10,513 nt of DNA from 1-14-0-20-39-34 sp043800545 (GCA_043800545.1 JAZDMW010000043.1:1-10513); one strand, 5' to 3'. Positions 1-7,289 are shown, numbered from the stretch's first letter. Program-made: numbers and translations. The notes: generated from the sequence alone by a model not told the origin.

Positions 1-2
1 CT

Positions 3-416
3 TTTTATACAGAAAAAAGTTTAATGAAACTTCTCAAAACACATGAAGAAAATGGAGATACCTTAACGCTCCTCAGTGCTGAAGTTAAAGATCCAGCAGG
101 ACTTGGCCGTGTCATTCATCATCCAAATGGAGATTTTCAAGTTATAGAAAAAGAGTATTTGACTCCTGAGCAGGAAACAATTCACGAAATAAGTACAGGT
201 ACATTTGTATTCAAGAGAAATTGGTTTGAAAATATGTTTCCTACCATGCCAAAACTTCAAAAACTTGGAGAATATGGTTTACCAACGACGCTCACACTGG
301 TGAAGGATGAAAAACTTTCATACCATGTTGTGTGTTTAGAAGATGGAAATGAATTTTTTGGAGTAAATACTTTAGAACAACTGGAGGAAGCTCGAAAAAG
401 AAAAAATAATACATAA
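3..416 (+). CDS. GlmU-type sugar-1-phosphate nucleotidyltransferase, 3' end (5' truncated by window)
   Basis: The reading frame is open from the first bases, so this is the C-terminal part (about 137 residues) of a protein beginning upstream; the ATG at 24 is internal. The visible part matches the second half of the GlmU pyrophosphorylase domain, which makes UDP-GlcNAc from GlcNAc-1-P and UTP. The landmarks are DPAGLGRV (DPTGYGRI in E. coli), an IEKE segment matching the sugar-binding Glu, EISTGTFVF in place of EINTG, a GEYGLP segment where GEYYITD is usual, and FFGVN near the end, carrying the metal-binding Asn. The protein stops soon after GVN, so it lacks the left-handed beta-helix acetyltransferase domain of full GlmU and is a stand-alone uridyltransferase-type enzyme. 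The usual Asn of NTG is Ser here, so the exact sugar is uncertain. The next gene starts 4 bases after the stop, and glmS lies in the same operon, which supports an amino-sugar role. Confidence 0.75.
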   Translation, partial: FYTEKSLMKLLKTHEENGDTLTLLSAEVKDPAGLGRVIHHPNGDFQVIEKEYLTPEQETIHEISTGTFVFKRNWFENMFPTMPKLQKLGEYGLPTTLTLVKDEKLSYHVVCLEDGNEFFGVNTLEQLEEARKRKNNT

Positions 417-420
417 AATT

Positions 421-1452
421 ATGAAAAAAGAATTTTTAACAGGGTCAGAGGTGGTTGTTCGTGCTTGCAAGGATGCAGGAGCTGTTAGCATGTATGGATA
501 TCCAATTACACCAGGAACCGAGATCCTTTCCAATTGGATAAAGACAACAGAAAAAAATAACAATTTGAAATATCTTCAAACAGAAGATGAAATTGCTTCT
601 GGTTTTGGTGTGTGTGGAGCCGTAATTGCTGGAGAAAAATCATTTACTGCAACTGCAGGTCCAGGAACGGTATTGATGCAAGATGCAATGAGTATGGCAG
701 ACGGAATGAGACTTCCGTTTGTTGCCATTATTGCTCAGCGTGGTGGTCCAAGTTCTGGTACGGTTATATATTCACAGCAAGAAGTGAATCTTGCAATTCA
801 TGGTGGAAATGGAGAAGGAATGAGACTAGTGTATTCTCCAAGTAATTTGGAAGAACTCTATGTATTTACGAGAAAAGCTTTTAATAATGCTTGGAAGTAC
901 AGATTCCCAACAGTGGTATTGACTGATGGATTTTTGTTAAAAACAAAACAAAATATTTCATTGGATTCTTTGAATGAAAAAAATGAAGATGCTGTTGCTT
1001 TGGTAGACGAACATTCACAAAAAAATATACGAAATATTTATACCTTTGAAGAAGAGCTTCATGAATTTTTAGAAAATACAAAGAAAGATTTTGAAAAAAT
1101 GGCAGAAGCTGTTACAGAATACGAAGTATTTCAAGAAGAAGGTGCAGAGCATATGATTATTGCACACGGAATTGTTGCTGGCGCAGCCAAGGAAGCAATA
1201 GAAATATTACGCGAACAGGGAGAAAAAGTTGCACTCTTTATTCCAAAAACTTTGTCTCCTTTTCCAAAAGAAAAATTGAATGAAATTGCAAAAGGAATAC
1301 ATTCATTTTTTGTGGTGGAATCGAGTATGGGGCAATTGAATGATTTGGTAAAACAAAATTGTACAGAAATGAAAGAAATCAAAGGTCTTTTTAAACCAGC
1401 AGTTGGAATAGAAGCAGAGGAAATTGTAGAAGCATTCATTCAGAGTAAATAA
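421..1452 (+). CDS. 2-oxoacid:ferredoxin oxidoreductase, alpha subunit (KorA/VorB type)
   Basis: This 343-residue cytoplasmic protein is the alpha subunit of a thiamine-diphosphate (TPP) 2-oxoacid:ferredoxin oxidoreductase, which converts a 2-oxoacid plus CoA to acyl-CoA and CO2 while reducing ferredoxin. The pyrimidine-binding domain fills about residues 1-190. It carries YGYPITPGTE (25-34), a signature of the family, then a QTEDEIA segment and TATAGPGT followed by a RGGPSSG loop. The second, transketolase-C-like domain follows from about residue 240 (IAHGIVAGAAKEAI and VVESSMGQL). The length is close to the 350-380 usual for separate alpha subunits, with no gamma fusion. No SD precedes the ATG. 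The beta and gamma subunits follow at 4 and 12 bases. Members are specific for 2-oxoglutarate, pyruvate or branched-chain oxoacids, and sequence inspection alone does not decide which. Confidence 0.88.
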   Translation: MKKEFLTGSEVVVRACKDAGAVSMYGYPITPGTEILSNWIKTTEKNNNLKYLQTEDEIASGFGVCGAVIAGEKSFTATAGPGTVLMQDAMSMADGMRLPFVAIIAQRGGPSSGTVIYSQQEVNLAIHGGNGEGMRLVYSPSNLEELYVFTRKAFNNAWKYRFPTVVLTDGFLLKTKQNISLDSLNEKNEDAVALVDEHSQKNIRNIYTFEEELHEFLENTKKDFEKMAEAVTEYEVFQEEGAEHMIIAHGIVAGAAKEAIEILREQGEKVALFIPKTLSPFPKEKLNEIAKGIHSFFVVESSMGQLNDLVKQNCTEMKEIKGLFKPAVGIEAEEIVEAFIQSK

Positions 1453-1456
1453 ATAT

Positions 1457-2125
1457 ATGTCAAAATATTCTCATTTTTGTCCTGGATGTGGACAACCAAT
1501 TATTCTTCAAACAATGTATCGTCTATTACAAAAAAGGGGAGAGATTGCACAAGCAGTTTTAGGATTAGACATAGGTTGTTCTCTTCTTGCTTGGGATCTC
1601 CTTCCTTTGAATACGTTTCAGACACATCATGGTCGTGTCATTCCTACAATGATGGGGTTTAAACGTGCAAAAAAAGATTCAATAAGTATCGCCTATGCAG
1701 GTGATGGTGGTGCATATGCAATTGGACTCCAAAGTCTGCTCTGGTCAGCAAAAAGAAATGAACCGATTACGGTTATTGTTGCAAATAATGCAGTCTATGC
1801 AATGACTGGAGGACAGACAGCACCAACAACCATGACAGGACAAAAAACAGATACCTCTCCAAGCGGGAATACAGAAAATCCTTTGCTCGGACCTGAGCTC
1901 GTTCGAAGTATGAATAAAAAAGCATATATTGCAAGAGTTTCTGGAGCAGATATTTCTGCACTTACAGATGCATTAGAAAAAGCATTTGATTCTCAAAAGA
2001 ATGGAAATTTTTCTTTGGTAGAAGTGCTTTCATTTTGTCCAACCAATTGGAGAGTTCAGGGAAAAGAAATGCTTGCCTATGTGGAAAATATGAAAACTAT
2101 TTTTCCTGTTGGAGAAATACAATAA
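1457..2125 (+). CDS. 2-oxoacid:ferredoxin oxidoreductase, beta subunit (TPP and Fe-S binding)
   Basis: This 222-residue protein is the catalytic TPP subunit. The N-terminal CPGCG (C8, C11), C41 in the GLDIGCS segment and C194 in SFCPTNW give the four cysteines expected for the single [4Fe-4S] cluster next to TPP. THHGRVIPTMMGFKRA corresponds to the HGR segment of the family. AGDGGAYAIG (81-90) with NNAVYAMTGGQ (110-120) forms the Mg-TPP diphosphate-binding motif. The protein is shorter than many homologues (about 250-290) but all core motifs are present. It starts 4 bases after the alpha subunit and is surely co-expressed with it. No SD is seen. Confidence 0.9.
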   Translation: MSKYSHFCPGCGQPIILQTMYRLLQKRGEIAQAVLGLDIGCSLLAWDLLPLNTFQTHHGRVIPTMMGFKRAKKDSISIAYAGDGGAYAIGLQSLLWSAKRNEPITVIVANNAVYAMTGGQTAPTTMTGQKTDTSPSGNTENPLLGPELVRSMNKKAYIARVSGADISALTDALEKAFDSQKNGNFSLVEVLSFCPTNWRVQGKEMLAYVENMKTIFPVGEIQ

Positions 2126-2137
2126 TAATTTTATTTT

Positions 2138-2614
2138 ATGAAATATAATATTCTTTTAGCGGGAGATGGTGGGCAAGGAATACAAACAATTGGAGATATC
2201 CTCGCAAAAGCCATGATACAAAATGGACACAATGTGACCCTTATTCCAAATTATGGTCTTGAGCAAAGAGGCGGAGTTTCACTGGTGTTTATTAAAGTTT
2301 CCGATGAGGAAATTGTGTATCCAAAATTTTCTTTTGCAGATATACTTTTGGTGTTATCTGAACAAGCCGAGGAAAGAACAATCATGTATAGGGGAGAAAA
2401 TACAGAAGTTATTAAAAAAGAAGAATACGAAAAGGAAATGAAAGAAAAAGATGTTGGAATAAAAAATGAAAATGTATTTTTTTTGAAAGTACTCACAGAA
2501 AAATTGGAACATTTGAATTTGCTGAGAGAAAGTGATGTATTTCAATATCTTCAAGAAAAGTTGAGTAAAAAAATAGGTTGGGAAGAAAATGAAAAAGTTT
2601 TTTCAAACAAATAA
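2138..2614 (+). CDS. 2-oxoacid:ferredoxin oxidoreductase, gamma subunit
   Basis: This 158-residue protein is the gamma subunit, which in this family forms a CoA-related Rossmann-like domain packed on the alpha-beta core. The N-terminus reads LLAGDGGQGIQTIGDILAKA, the glycine-rich signature, followed by PNYGLEQRGG (the YGxExRGG motif) and a SDEEIVYPKFSFADILLVL segment typical of the family. From about residue 90 the sequence becomes Lys/Glu-rich and less conserved, and the protein is somewhat shorter than the usual 175-190. A run of eight T at 2477-2484 lies within the frame without breaking it. No ferredoxin-like delta subunit follows; the next gene is glmS, 9 bases on, so the electron acceptor must be encoded elsewhere. 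Confidence 0.87.
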   Translation: MKYNILLAGDGGQGIQTIGDILAKAMIQNGHNVTLIPNYGLEQRGGVSLVFIKVSDEEIVYPKFSFADILLVLSEQAEERTIMYRGENTEVIKKEEYEKEMKEKDVGIKNENVFFLKVLTEKLEHLNLLRESDVFQYLQEKLSKKIGWEENEKVFSNK

Positions 2615-2623
2615 TAAAATTAT

Positions 2624-4465
2624 ATGTGTGGAATTGTTGGGTATATTGGACAAAAAAATGCATTGCCTATACTTTTACAAGGGCTACGACGATTGGAATA
2701 TCGTGGTTATGATAGTGCCGGTATTGCGCTTCGGGATGAAAAAAACATAAATCGTATTCGTTCTGTTGGAAAGATTGATGAACTTTCTGCAAAAATAAAT
2801 AAAGAGAATCACAATGAAAATATTGGAATTGCACATACGCGTTGGGCAACACATGGTGGGGTCACAGAAAAAAATGCTCATCCACATTATGATGAATCCA
2901 AAAAATTAGTCCTCGTACATAATGGAATTATTGAGAATTATAGAGAATTAAAAAAAGAATTTCCCAATGATACTTTTGAATCTGAAACGGATTCAGAAAT
3001 TTTGGCACATGTCATTGGAAGTGAGTTCGAAAAAGAAACAGAAAAAACTCCTGAGTCTCTTCGCAGAGCAACCGAAAGGGGACTTGCGCGTGTTCACGGA
3101 ACCTATGGAATTGTGCTGATGCAAAGTGAGGTAGACGATTGTATTATTGCTGCAAGAAAAGGAAGCCCTTTGGTTATTGGTTTTGGAGAAAATGAATATT
3201 TTGTTGCGAGTGATGCAACTCCACTTTTACCATACACCAAAAAAGTTATATATTTGGATGATGGAGAAATAGCACAAATTACAAAAAACAGTTTTGATCT
3301 TTTTTCTCTTGATGATACGAGTGTAAAAAAAGAAATAGAAGAAATTCTTTGGAATGCAGAAGAAGCAGAAAAACAAGGGTACGAGCATTTTATGTTGAAA
3401 GAAATTCATGACCAACCCACGGTGTTTTTAGATGCAATTCGTGGTCGTTATGATATGAAAGAAGGCATGTCACATCTTGGAGGAATCAATATGACGGATG
3501 ATGAAATGCGAAGTATTAAAAGAATTATTCTTATCGCCTGTGGTACAGCAAGCTATGCAGCTCAAGTAGGAAAGTATGCCTTTGAGCGACTTACGGGCAT
3601 TCCAACAGAAGTGGATGTTGCCAGCGAGTTCCGTTATCGGGATCCGATTATTGATGAACAGACATTGGTGTTTGGGATATCTCAATCAGGAGAAACAGCA
3701 GATACCTTAGCAGCACTTCGTGAAGCAAAAAGAAAAGGCGCCTTCGTGCGTGGCATTGTTAATGTTGTTGGTTCAACGATTGCACGCGAGACTGACGGTG
3801 GCACATACATCCACGCAGGCCCTGAGCTCTCTGTAGCGTCGACAAAGGCATATACGAATATGATTGCCATCTTACTCCTCTATGCCCTTCAATTCGGCAG
3901 ATTACGACGTGTGACAGTGGCAACAGGTGAAAGACTGCTTACCGCTTTGCAAGAAGTACCAGAAAAAATGATGGAAATTTTTGAACAAAAAGAAAATATA
4001 AAAAATATTGCAGAAAAATATAAAGGGTATACAGATTTTTTCTTTCTTGGGCGTGGAATAAATTTTCCAGTTGCATTAGAAGGTTCATTAAAATTAAAAG
4101 AAATTTCATACATTCAGAGTGAAGCCTATCCAGGTGGAGAAATGAAACACGGACCAATCGCTCTTCTTTCTGCAGATTTTCCAGTATTTGCAATTCTTAC
4201 AAAAAATCAATTGTATGAAAAAATGAGAAGTAATATTGAAGAAGTTCGTGCACGTGGAGCAAAAGTTATTTTGATTGCAAATAGTGGGGATGAACGTGCA
4301 AAAGAAATTGCCGATGATGTTATTTTTGTACCAGAAACAATGGAATTGGTAGAACCACTTTTGAACACCATCCCTCTTCAATTATTTGCATATTATGTGG
4401 CCATTGGACTTGGAAGAAATGTGGACAGACCAAGAAATCTTGCAAAAAGTGTAACTGTAGAATAA
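2624..4465 (+). CDS. glmS: Glutamine--fructose-6-phosphate aminotransferase (isomerizing)
   Basis: This 613-residue cytoplasmic enzyme makes glucosamine-6-phosphate from fructose-6-phosphate and glutamine, the entry step to UDP-GlcNAc and cell-wall precursors. MCGIVGYIG sets the start: Cys2 is the glutaminase nucleophile exposed after Met removal. The glutaminase domain (about 1-220) includes THWATHG-like ARWATHG context (HTRWATHGG), HNGIIENYREL and TDSE. The two SIS isomerase domains follow: CGTASYAAQVG (from about 306), SQSGET (about 354), SVASTKAYTNM, then EGSLKLKEISY and HGPIALL (about 509). The C-terminus RNLAKSVTVE carries the conserved catalytic-loop Lys (K608). The length matches the family. 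Only 9 bases separate it from the preceding stop, so there is no room for a glmS ribozyme. The gene after it is the GlmS regulator yvcK/glmR. Confidence 0.97.
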   Translation: MCGIVGYIGQKNALPILLQGLRRLEYRGYDSAGIALRDEKNINRIRSVGKIDELSAKINKENHNENIGIAHTRWATHGGVTEKNAHPHYDESKKLVLVHNGIIENYRELKKEFPNDTFESETDSEILAHVIGSEFEKETEKTPESLRRATERGLARVHGTYGIVLMQSEVDDCIIAARKGSPLVIGFGENEYFVASDATPLLPYTKKVIYLDDGEIAQITKNSFDLFSLDDTSVKKEIEEILWNAEEAEKQGYEHFMLKEIHDQPTVFLDAIRGRYDMKEGMSHLGGINMTDDEMRSIKRIILIACGTASYAAQVGKYAFERLTGIPTEVDVASEFRYRDPIIDEQTLVFGISQSGETADTLAALREAKRKGAFVRGIVNVVGSTIARETDGGTYIHAGPELSVASTKAYTNMIAILLLYALQFGRLRRVTVATGERLLTALQEVPEKMMEIFEQKENIKNIAEKYKGYTDFFFLGRGINFPVALEGSLKLKEISYIQSEAYPGGEMKHGPIALLSADFPVFAILTKNQLYEKMRSNIEEVRARGAKVILIANSGDERAKEIADDVIFVPETMELVEPLLNTIPLQLFAYYVAIGLGRNVDRPRNLAKSVTVE

Positions 4466-4466
4466 T

Positions 4467-5447
4467 ATGCAAAAAAAGAAAGTGACCATTCTTGGTGGGG
4501 GAACCGGATCCATAGCAGTCATTTCTGGATTAAAAGAATATCCAGATTTGGATATTCGTGTGGTCGTAAATATGACTGACGATGGTGGAAGTAATGCCGT
4601 GGTTCGTGATGAATTTGGTTTACTTCCTCTCAGTGATGTGCGGAAATCTATTATTGCTCTTGCAAAAACAGATGATCCCATATTGCGTCAGATATTTACG
4701 TATCGTTTTAGTAAAGGAGATGGTCTCATGGGGCATACTCTTGGAAATCTCATTATGATGGGGCTTTCTGAAATGACAGGATCGGAAACGGGGGCAATAG
4801 AGGCAGTGAGTAAATTATTTTTGTTACAAGGAAAGGTGATTCCAGTTACTTTGGCACAAACACATCTCGTAGCAGAGTATAGTGATGGTACAAGAGTAAA
4901 GAGTGAACATTTGATTGATGAACCAGAAGAAGAAAATAAAACAATCACAACGCTTTCTGTTGAACCAAAAGTAGACGCGAATATTGAAGCCGTAAATGCA
5001 ATTCTCGATGCAGATTATATTATTGCTGGTCCCGGAGATTTATATACAACTACTTTGGCAAATATTGTGATTGATGGAATTCCTGATGCAATTCAAAAAT
5101 GTCGTGGACAATTTATTTTTGTCAATAATCTTATGACAAAAAAAGGACAGACGCAAGGAATGAGTGCAAAAGATATTGTTGAAGAAATATACCGATACAT
5201 TGGAAGATATCCTGATGCGATTATCCAAAATAACGGGGATATCCCAAAAACAGCACTTGAAAAATATGTAGAAAATGGAGAGTCTGTTATTCAAGACAAT
5301 TTAGAAGAAAAATGTATAATTGTTCGTGCTGATGTTGTTGGTGGAGAAACAGAAAAACAAAAAGGTGATATTTTGGTACGAAGTTTTGTTCGACATGATC
5401 CAGAAAAGTTGGGAAAAGAATTATATAATCTGATTTCAAAAAAATAA
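4467..5447 (+). CDS. yvcK: YvcK/GlmR family protein (CofD-like; GlmS regulator, gluconeogenesis factor)
   Basis: This 326-residue protein has the full YvcK signature. It has a Rossmann GGGTGS near the N-terminus, NMTDDGGS, LLPLSDVRKSI, GHTLGNLI, then AGPGDLYTTTLANI and FVNNLMTKKGQTQGM. These set YvcK apart from true CofD of F420 synthesis. In Bacillus subtilis the protein, renamed GlmR, binds UDP-GlcNAc and stimulates GlmS when UDP-GlcNAc is scarce; it is needed for growth and normal envelope on gluconeogenic carbon sources. The ATG follows the glmS stop by one base (TAA-T-ATG), so the two are probably translationally coupled. That tight linkage to glmS is strong context for the GlmR role here, although the biochemical activity in this lineage is inferred. 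Confidence 0.93.
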   Translation: MQKKKVTILGGGTGSIAVISGLKEYPDLDIRVVVNMTDDGGSNAVVRDEFGLLPLSDVRKSIIALAKTDDPILRQIFTYRFSKGDGLMGHTLGNLIMMGLSEMTGSETGAIEAVSKLFLLQGKVIPVTLAQTHLVAEYSDGTRVKSEHLIDEPEEENKTITTLSVEPKVDANIEAVNAILDADYIIAGPGDLYTTTLANIVIDGIPDAIQKCRGQFIFVNNLMTKKGQTQGMSAKDIVEEIYRYIGRYPDAIIQNNGDIPKTALEKYVENGESVIQDNLEEKCIIVRADVVGGETEKQKGDILVRSFVRHDPEKLGKELYNLISKK

Positions 5448-5449
5448 AT

Positions 5450-5792
5450 ATGGAATTAAAAAAAGATGCACAGAAAAGTGATGTTGTTCGTATTTCTTCT
5501 GAAGAAGAAAATAAAGAAGTAGGTCATGTATATCTCTATTTTATTAAAAATGATGGGCATGATGCCCCCTATGCGTATATTGAAGATTTATTTGTTGAAG
5601 AAGAGTATCGTGGAAGAGGAATTGGTGGAAAAATGGTAGAAGAGTGCATTCGTTTTGCACAAAAAAAAACAATGTTACAAAATAATTGCAACCAGTCGTT
5701 ATGAAAGAGAGCATGTACATAAAATGTACGAAAAGTTTGGGTTTGCAAAAACAGGATATTCTTTTAGAAAAGAAATAAATAACGAAAAATAA
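5450..5792 (+). pseudogene. GNAT-family N-acetyltransferase, frameshifted at an A9 run
   Basis: The first frame (5450-5704) encodes 84 residues with the GNAT core: a beta-strand segment YAYIEDLFVEEEYRGRGIGG (43-60 approximately), in which R54-G60 is the acetyl-CoA pyrophosphate loop. After nine A's (5661-5669) it runs into nonsense and stops. Removing one base restores the expected C-terminal half: CYKIIATSRYE, then HKMYEKFGFAKTGYSF (a typical GNAT 'YEKxGF' ending) and a TAA at 5790-5792. The restored protein is 113 residues, a normal small GNAT. That frame ends exactly one base before the next start, the same spacing as other genes in the operon. It may be a sequencing or assembly indel, a true pseudogene, or a gene expressed through slippage on the A-run. 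The acetylated substrate is unknown. Starts 2 bases after yvcK. Confidence 0.82.
5661..5669 (+). other. A9 homopolymer: site of the GNAT frameshift
   Basis: Nine consecutive A's lie after GCAC inside the acetyltransferase gene. With eight A's the downstream frame (codons starting at 5673 and ending at TAA 5790-5792) joins the upstream frame. It is the longest A-run inside a gene in this window. Confidence 0.8.
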
Positions 5793-5793
5793 A

Positions 5794-7062
5794 ATGAAAA
5801 AAATATTAGATCTTCATATTCATTCCAAATATTCCAGAGCCTGTTCCAAGGAATTAGAACTTCCTCAAATTGCAAAGGCATGTGAAGAAAGGGGTATAGA
5901 CATTGTTGTAACAGGAGATTTTACACATCCTCTTTGGTTTGATCATATTAAAAAGAATCTCGTTGAGGATACTTCTGGAATATATAAACTTAAAGATGAT
6001 TCGAGTAAAACTCGTTTTATTTTGGGAACAGAAATTGCGAGTATTAAAAAGCATAAAGAAAAAACAAGAAGAATTCATTTGTGCTTGTATGCTCCAAGTA
6101 TTGAAGTTGCAGAGAAATTTAATGCGACTTTGAATGACAATGGATTTAATCTCAAAGCTGATGGAAGGCCAATTCTTGGTATGACATCCAAAGATATTTT
6201 ACAAATGATGCTCACCGTAGATGAACGCATGGTCATGATCCCTGCGCATGCGTGGACGCCCTGGTTTGGTATTTTTGGATCAAATGGTGGATATGATTCA
6301 CTCGAAGAAGCTTTTGAAGAATTAACACCACATATTTTTGCGGTTGAAACCGGACTCTCAAGTGATCCTCAAATGAATTGGCAATGGAAAGAATTAGATG
6401 ATATTACTCTGGTATCCAATTCTGATGCACACAGTTTGCAAAAATTGGGGAGAGAAGCCAATGTTTTTGATTTTCCAGATGAAAAGGATATTACGTACGA
6501 AAACATTATGACAATTCTTCAGACGGGAGATAGAAAACAGTTTCTACATACGATTGAATTTTATCCAGAGGAAGGAAAATATCATGCCGACGGGCATAGA
6601 GATTGCCAATTCTATTGTGATCCAAAAGAAACAAAAAAACAGAAAGGACTTTGTCCAAAATGTAAAAAACCATTAGTTATTGGAGTTCTGAATCGCGTAA
6701 ATGAACTGTCAGAAAGAAATCCAAGTGAGAAGAAAAAAGAAGAAAGAATCCCATATAAAAGTATTGTTCCTTTGACAGAAATTTTAGCTGATGTATTTTC
6801 TTGTGGAGTTGGAACAAAAAAAGTAAAAGGAATGTATTCTCAAATGATACAAAAAATAGGGAATGAATTTTTTATTTTAAACGATGCTCAACCAGAGAGT
6901 ATTGAACAGGGGAGTACAAAAGAAATCCGTGATGCGATTGAGAGAATGAGGTCGGGGAATATCTGTGTGCGTCCTGGATATGATGGAGAATTTGGTGTGG
7001 TAAAAATATTTGAAGAAAATAATCATAAAAAAATACAACAATTGAATTTAGATTTAGAATAG
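5794..7062 (+). CDS. Endonuclease Q (EndoQ)-like PHP-domain DNA repair nuclease
   Basis: This 422-residue protein has the architecture and length (about 420) of EndoQ. In Pyrococcus/Thermococcus and some Bacillus, EndoQ nicks DNA 5' to deaminated bases (hypoxanthine, uracil, xanthine) and abasic sites. The N-terminal PHP domain has the metal ligands H8 and H10 (DLHIHS), D42 and H45 (TGDFTHP), E80 (GTEIAS), H95, H152 (PAHAWTPWFGIFG), and D211/H213 (SNSDAH). A zinc-binding knuckle follows, with C271, C275, C287 and C290 (CX3C...CPKC), then a GVLNRV segment and a C-terminal domain ending in RPGYDGEFGVVKIF. This combination separates EndoQ from histidinol phosphatase or the DNA polymerase PHP family, which lack the C-terminal part. 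It starts one base after the repaired GNAT frame, ends in TAG, and is the last gene of the operon. Activity is inferred from family membership. Confidence 0.85.
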   Translation: MKKILDLHIHSKYSRACSKELELPQIAKACEERGIDIVVTGDFTHPLWFDHIKKNLVEDTSGIYKLKDDSSKTRFILGTEIASIKKHKEKTRRIHLCLYAPSIEVAEKFNATLNDNGFNLKADGRPILGMTSKDILQMMLTVDERMVMIPAHAWTPWFGIFGSNGGYDSLEEAFEELTPHIFAVETGLSSDPQMNWQWKELDDITLVSNSDAHSLQKLGREANVFDFPDEKDITYENIMTILQTGDRKQFLHTIEFYPEEGKYHADGHRDCQFYCDPKETKKQKGLCPKCKKPLVIGVLNRVNELSERNPSEKKKEERIPYKSIVPLTEILADVFSCGVGTKKVKGMYSQMIQKIGNEFFILNDAQPESIEQGSTKEIRDAIERMRSGNICVRPGYDGEFGVVKIFEENNHKKIQQLNLDLE

Positions 7063-7084
7063 TGAAAAAGAAAAAAAAGAAATA

Positions 7085-7112
7085 AAAAGACTCCGTAATT
7101 ACGGAGTCTTTT
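7085..7112. terminator. Bidirectional intrinsic terminator (perfect 28-bp palindrome)
   Basis: The arms AAAAGACTCCGTAA and TTACGGAGTCTTTT form a perfect palindrome. It lies 22 bases after the EndoQ stop on the + strand and 18 bases beyond the stop of the convergent histone-like gene on the - strand. The A-rich left arm and T-rich right arm give each strand a GC-containing stem followed by U's, so it should end both transcripts. Confidence 0.88.
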
Positions 7113-7130
7113 CTTGAAAAAATAACTTAC

Positions 7131-7283
7131 TTATTTTTTCTTCGCTGCTTTTCTTTTAGCAGGTTTTCTTTTAGCTACTTTCTTTTTAGCAGGTTTTTTA
7201 GCAGCTGGTTTTCTTTTAGCTACTTTTCTTTTAGCTGGTTTCTTAGCTACTCTTTTCTTAGCAGCTTTTCTTTTTGCTGGCAT
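7131..7283 (-). CDS. Short Lys/Arg/Ala/Pro-rich histone H1-like DNA-binding protein
   Basis: The complement encodes 50 residues starting MPAKRKAAKKRVAKKPAKR and ending KRKAAKKK before TAA. The sequence is almost only Lys, Arg, Ala, Pro and Val in imperfect units such as KPAKRKVAKR and KPAAKKPAKKK. It has no acidic or aromatic residue, so its charge is extremely positive. This is the composition of the C-terminal tail of eukaryotic H1 and of bacterial H1-like proteins (HctB of Chlamydia, AlgP-type tails). Such proteins bind and condense DNA, and possibly RNA. The start is fixed by a strong Shine-Dalgarno, GGAGGTG, 6 bases upstream. It is a stand-alone gene with its own leader, convergent with the operon, and shares the 7085-7112 terminator. 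That it is a nucleoid protein is inferred from composition; it has no globular domain to assign to a family. Confidence 0.85.
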   Translation of the reverse strand: MPAKRKAAKKRVAKKPAKRKVAKRKPAAKKPAKKKVAKRKPAKRKAAKKK

Positions 7284-7289
7284 AAACTA

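Noticed and set aside
2615..2623. A glmS ribozyme before glmS
   Set aside because: Only 9 bases separate the two genes, far too few.
4382..4681. A 99-codon - strand frame across the glmS-yvcK junction
   Set aside because: It is antisense to two strongly conserved genes and has no recognisable domain.
7131..7283. The repetitive AGC/TTT-rich tract as a simple DNA repeat or CRISPR-like array
   Set aside because: The units are irregular in length and keep a reading frame with start, stop and SD; the repeat comes from the protein composition.
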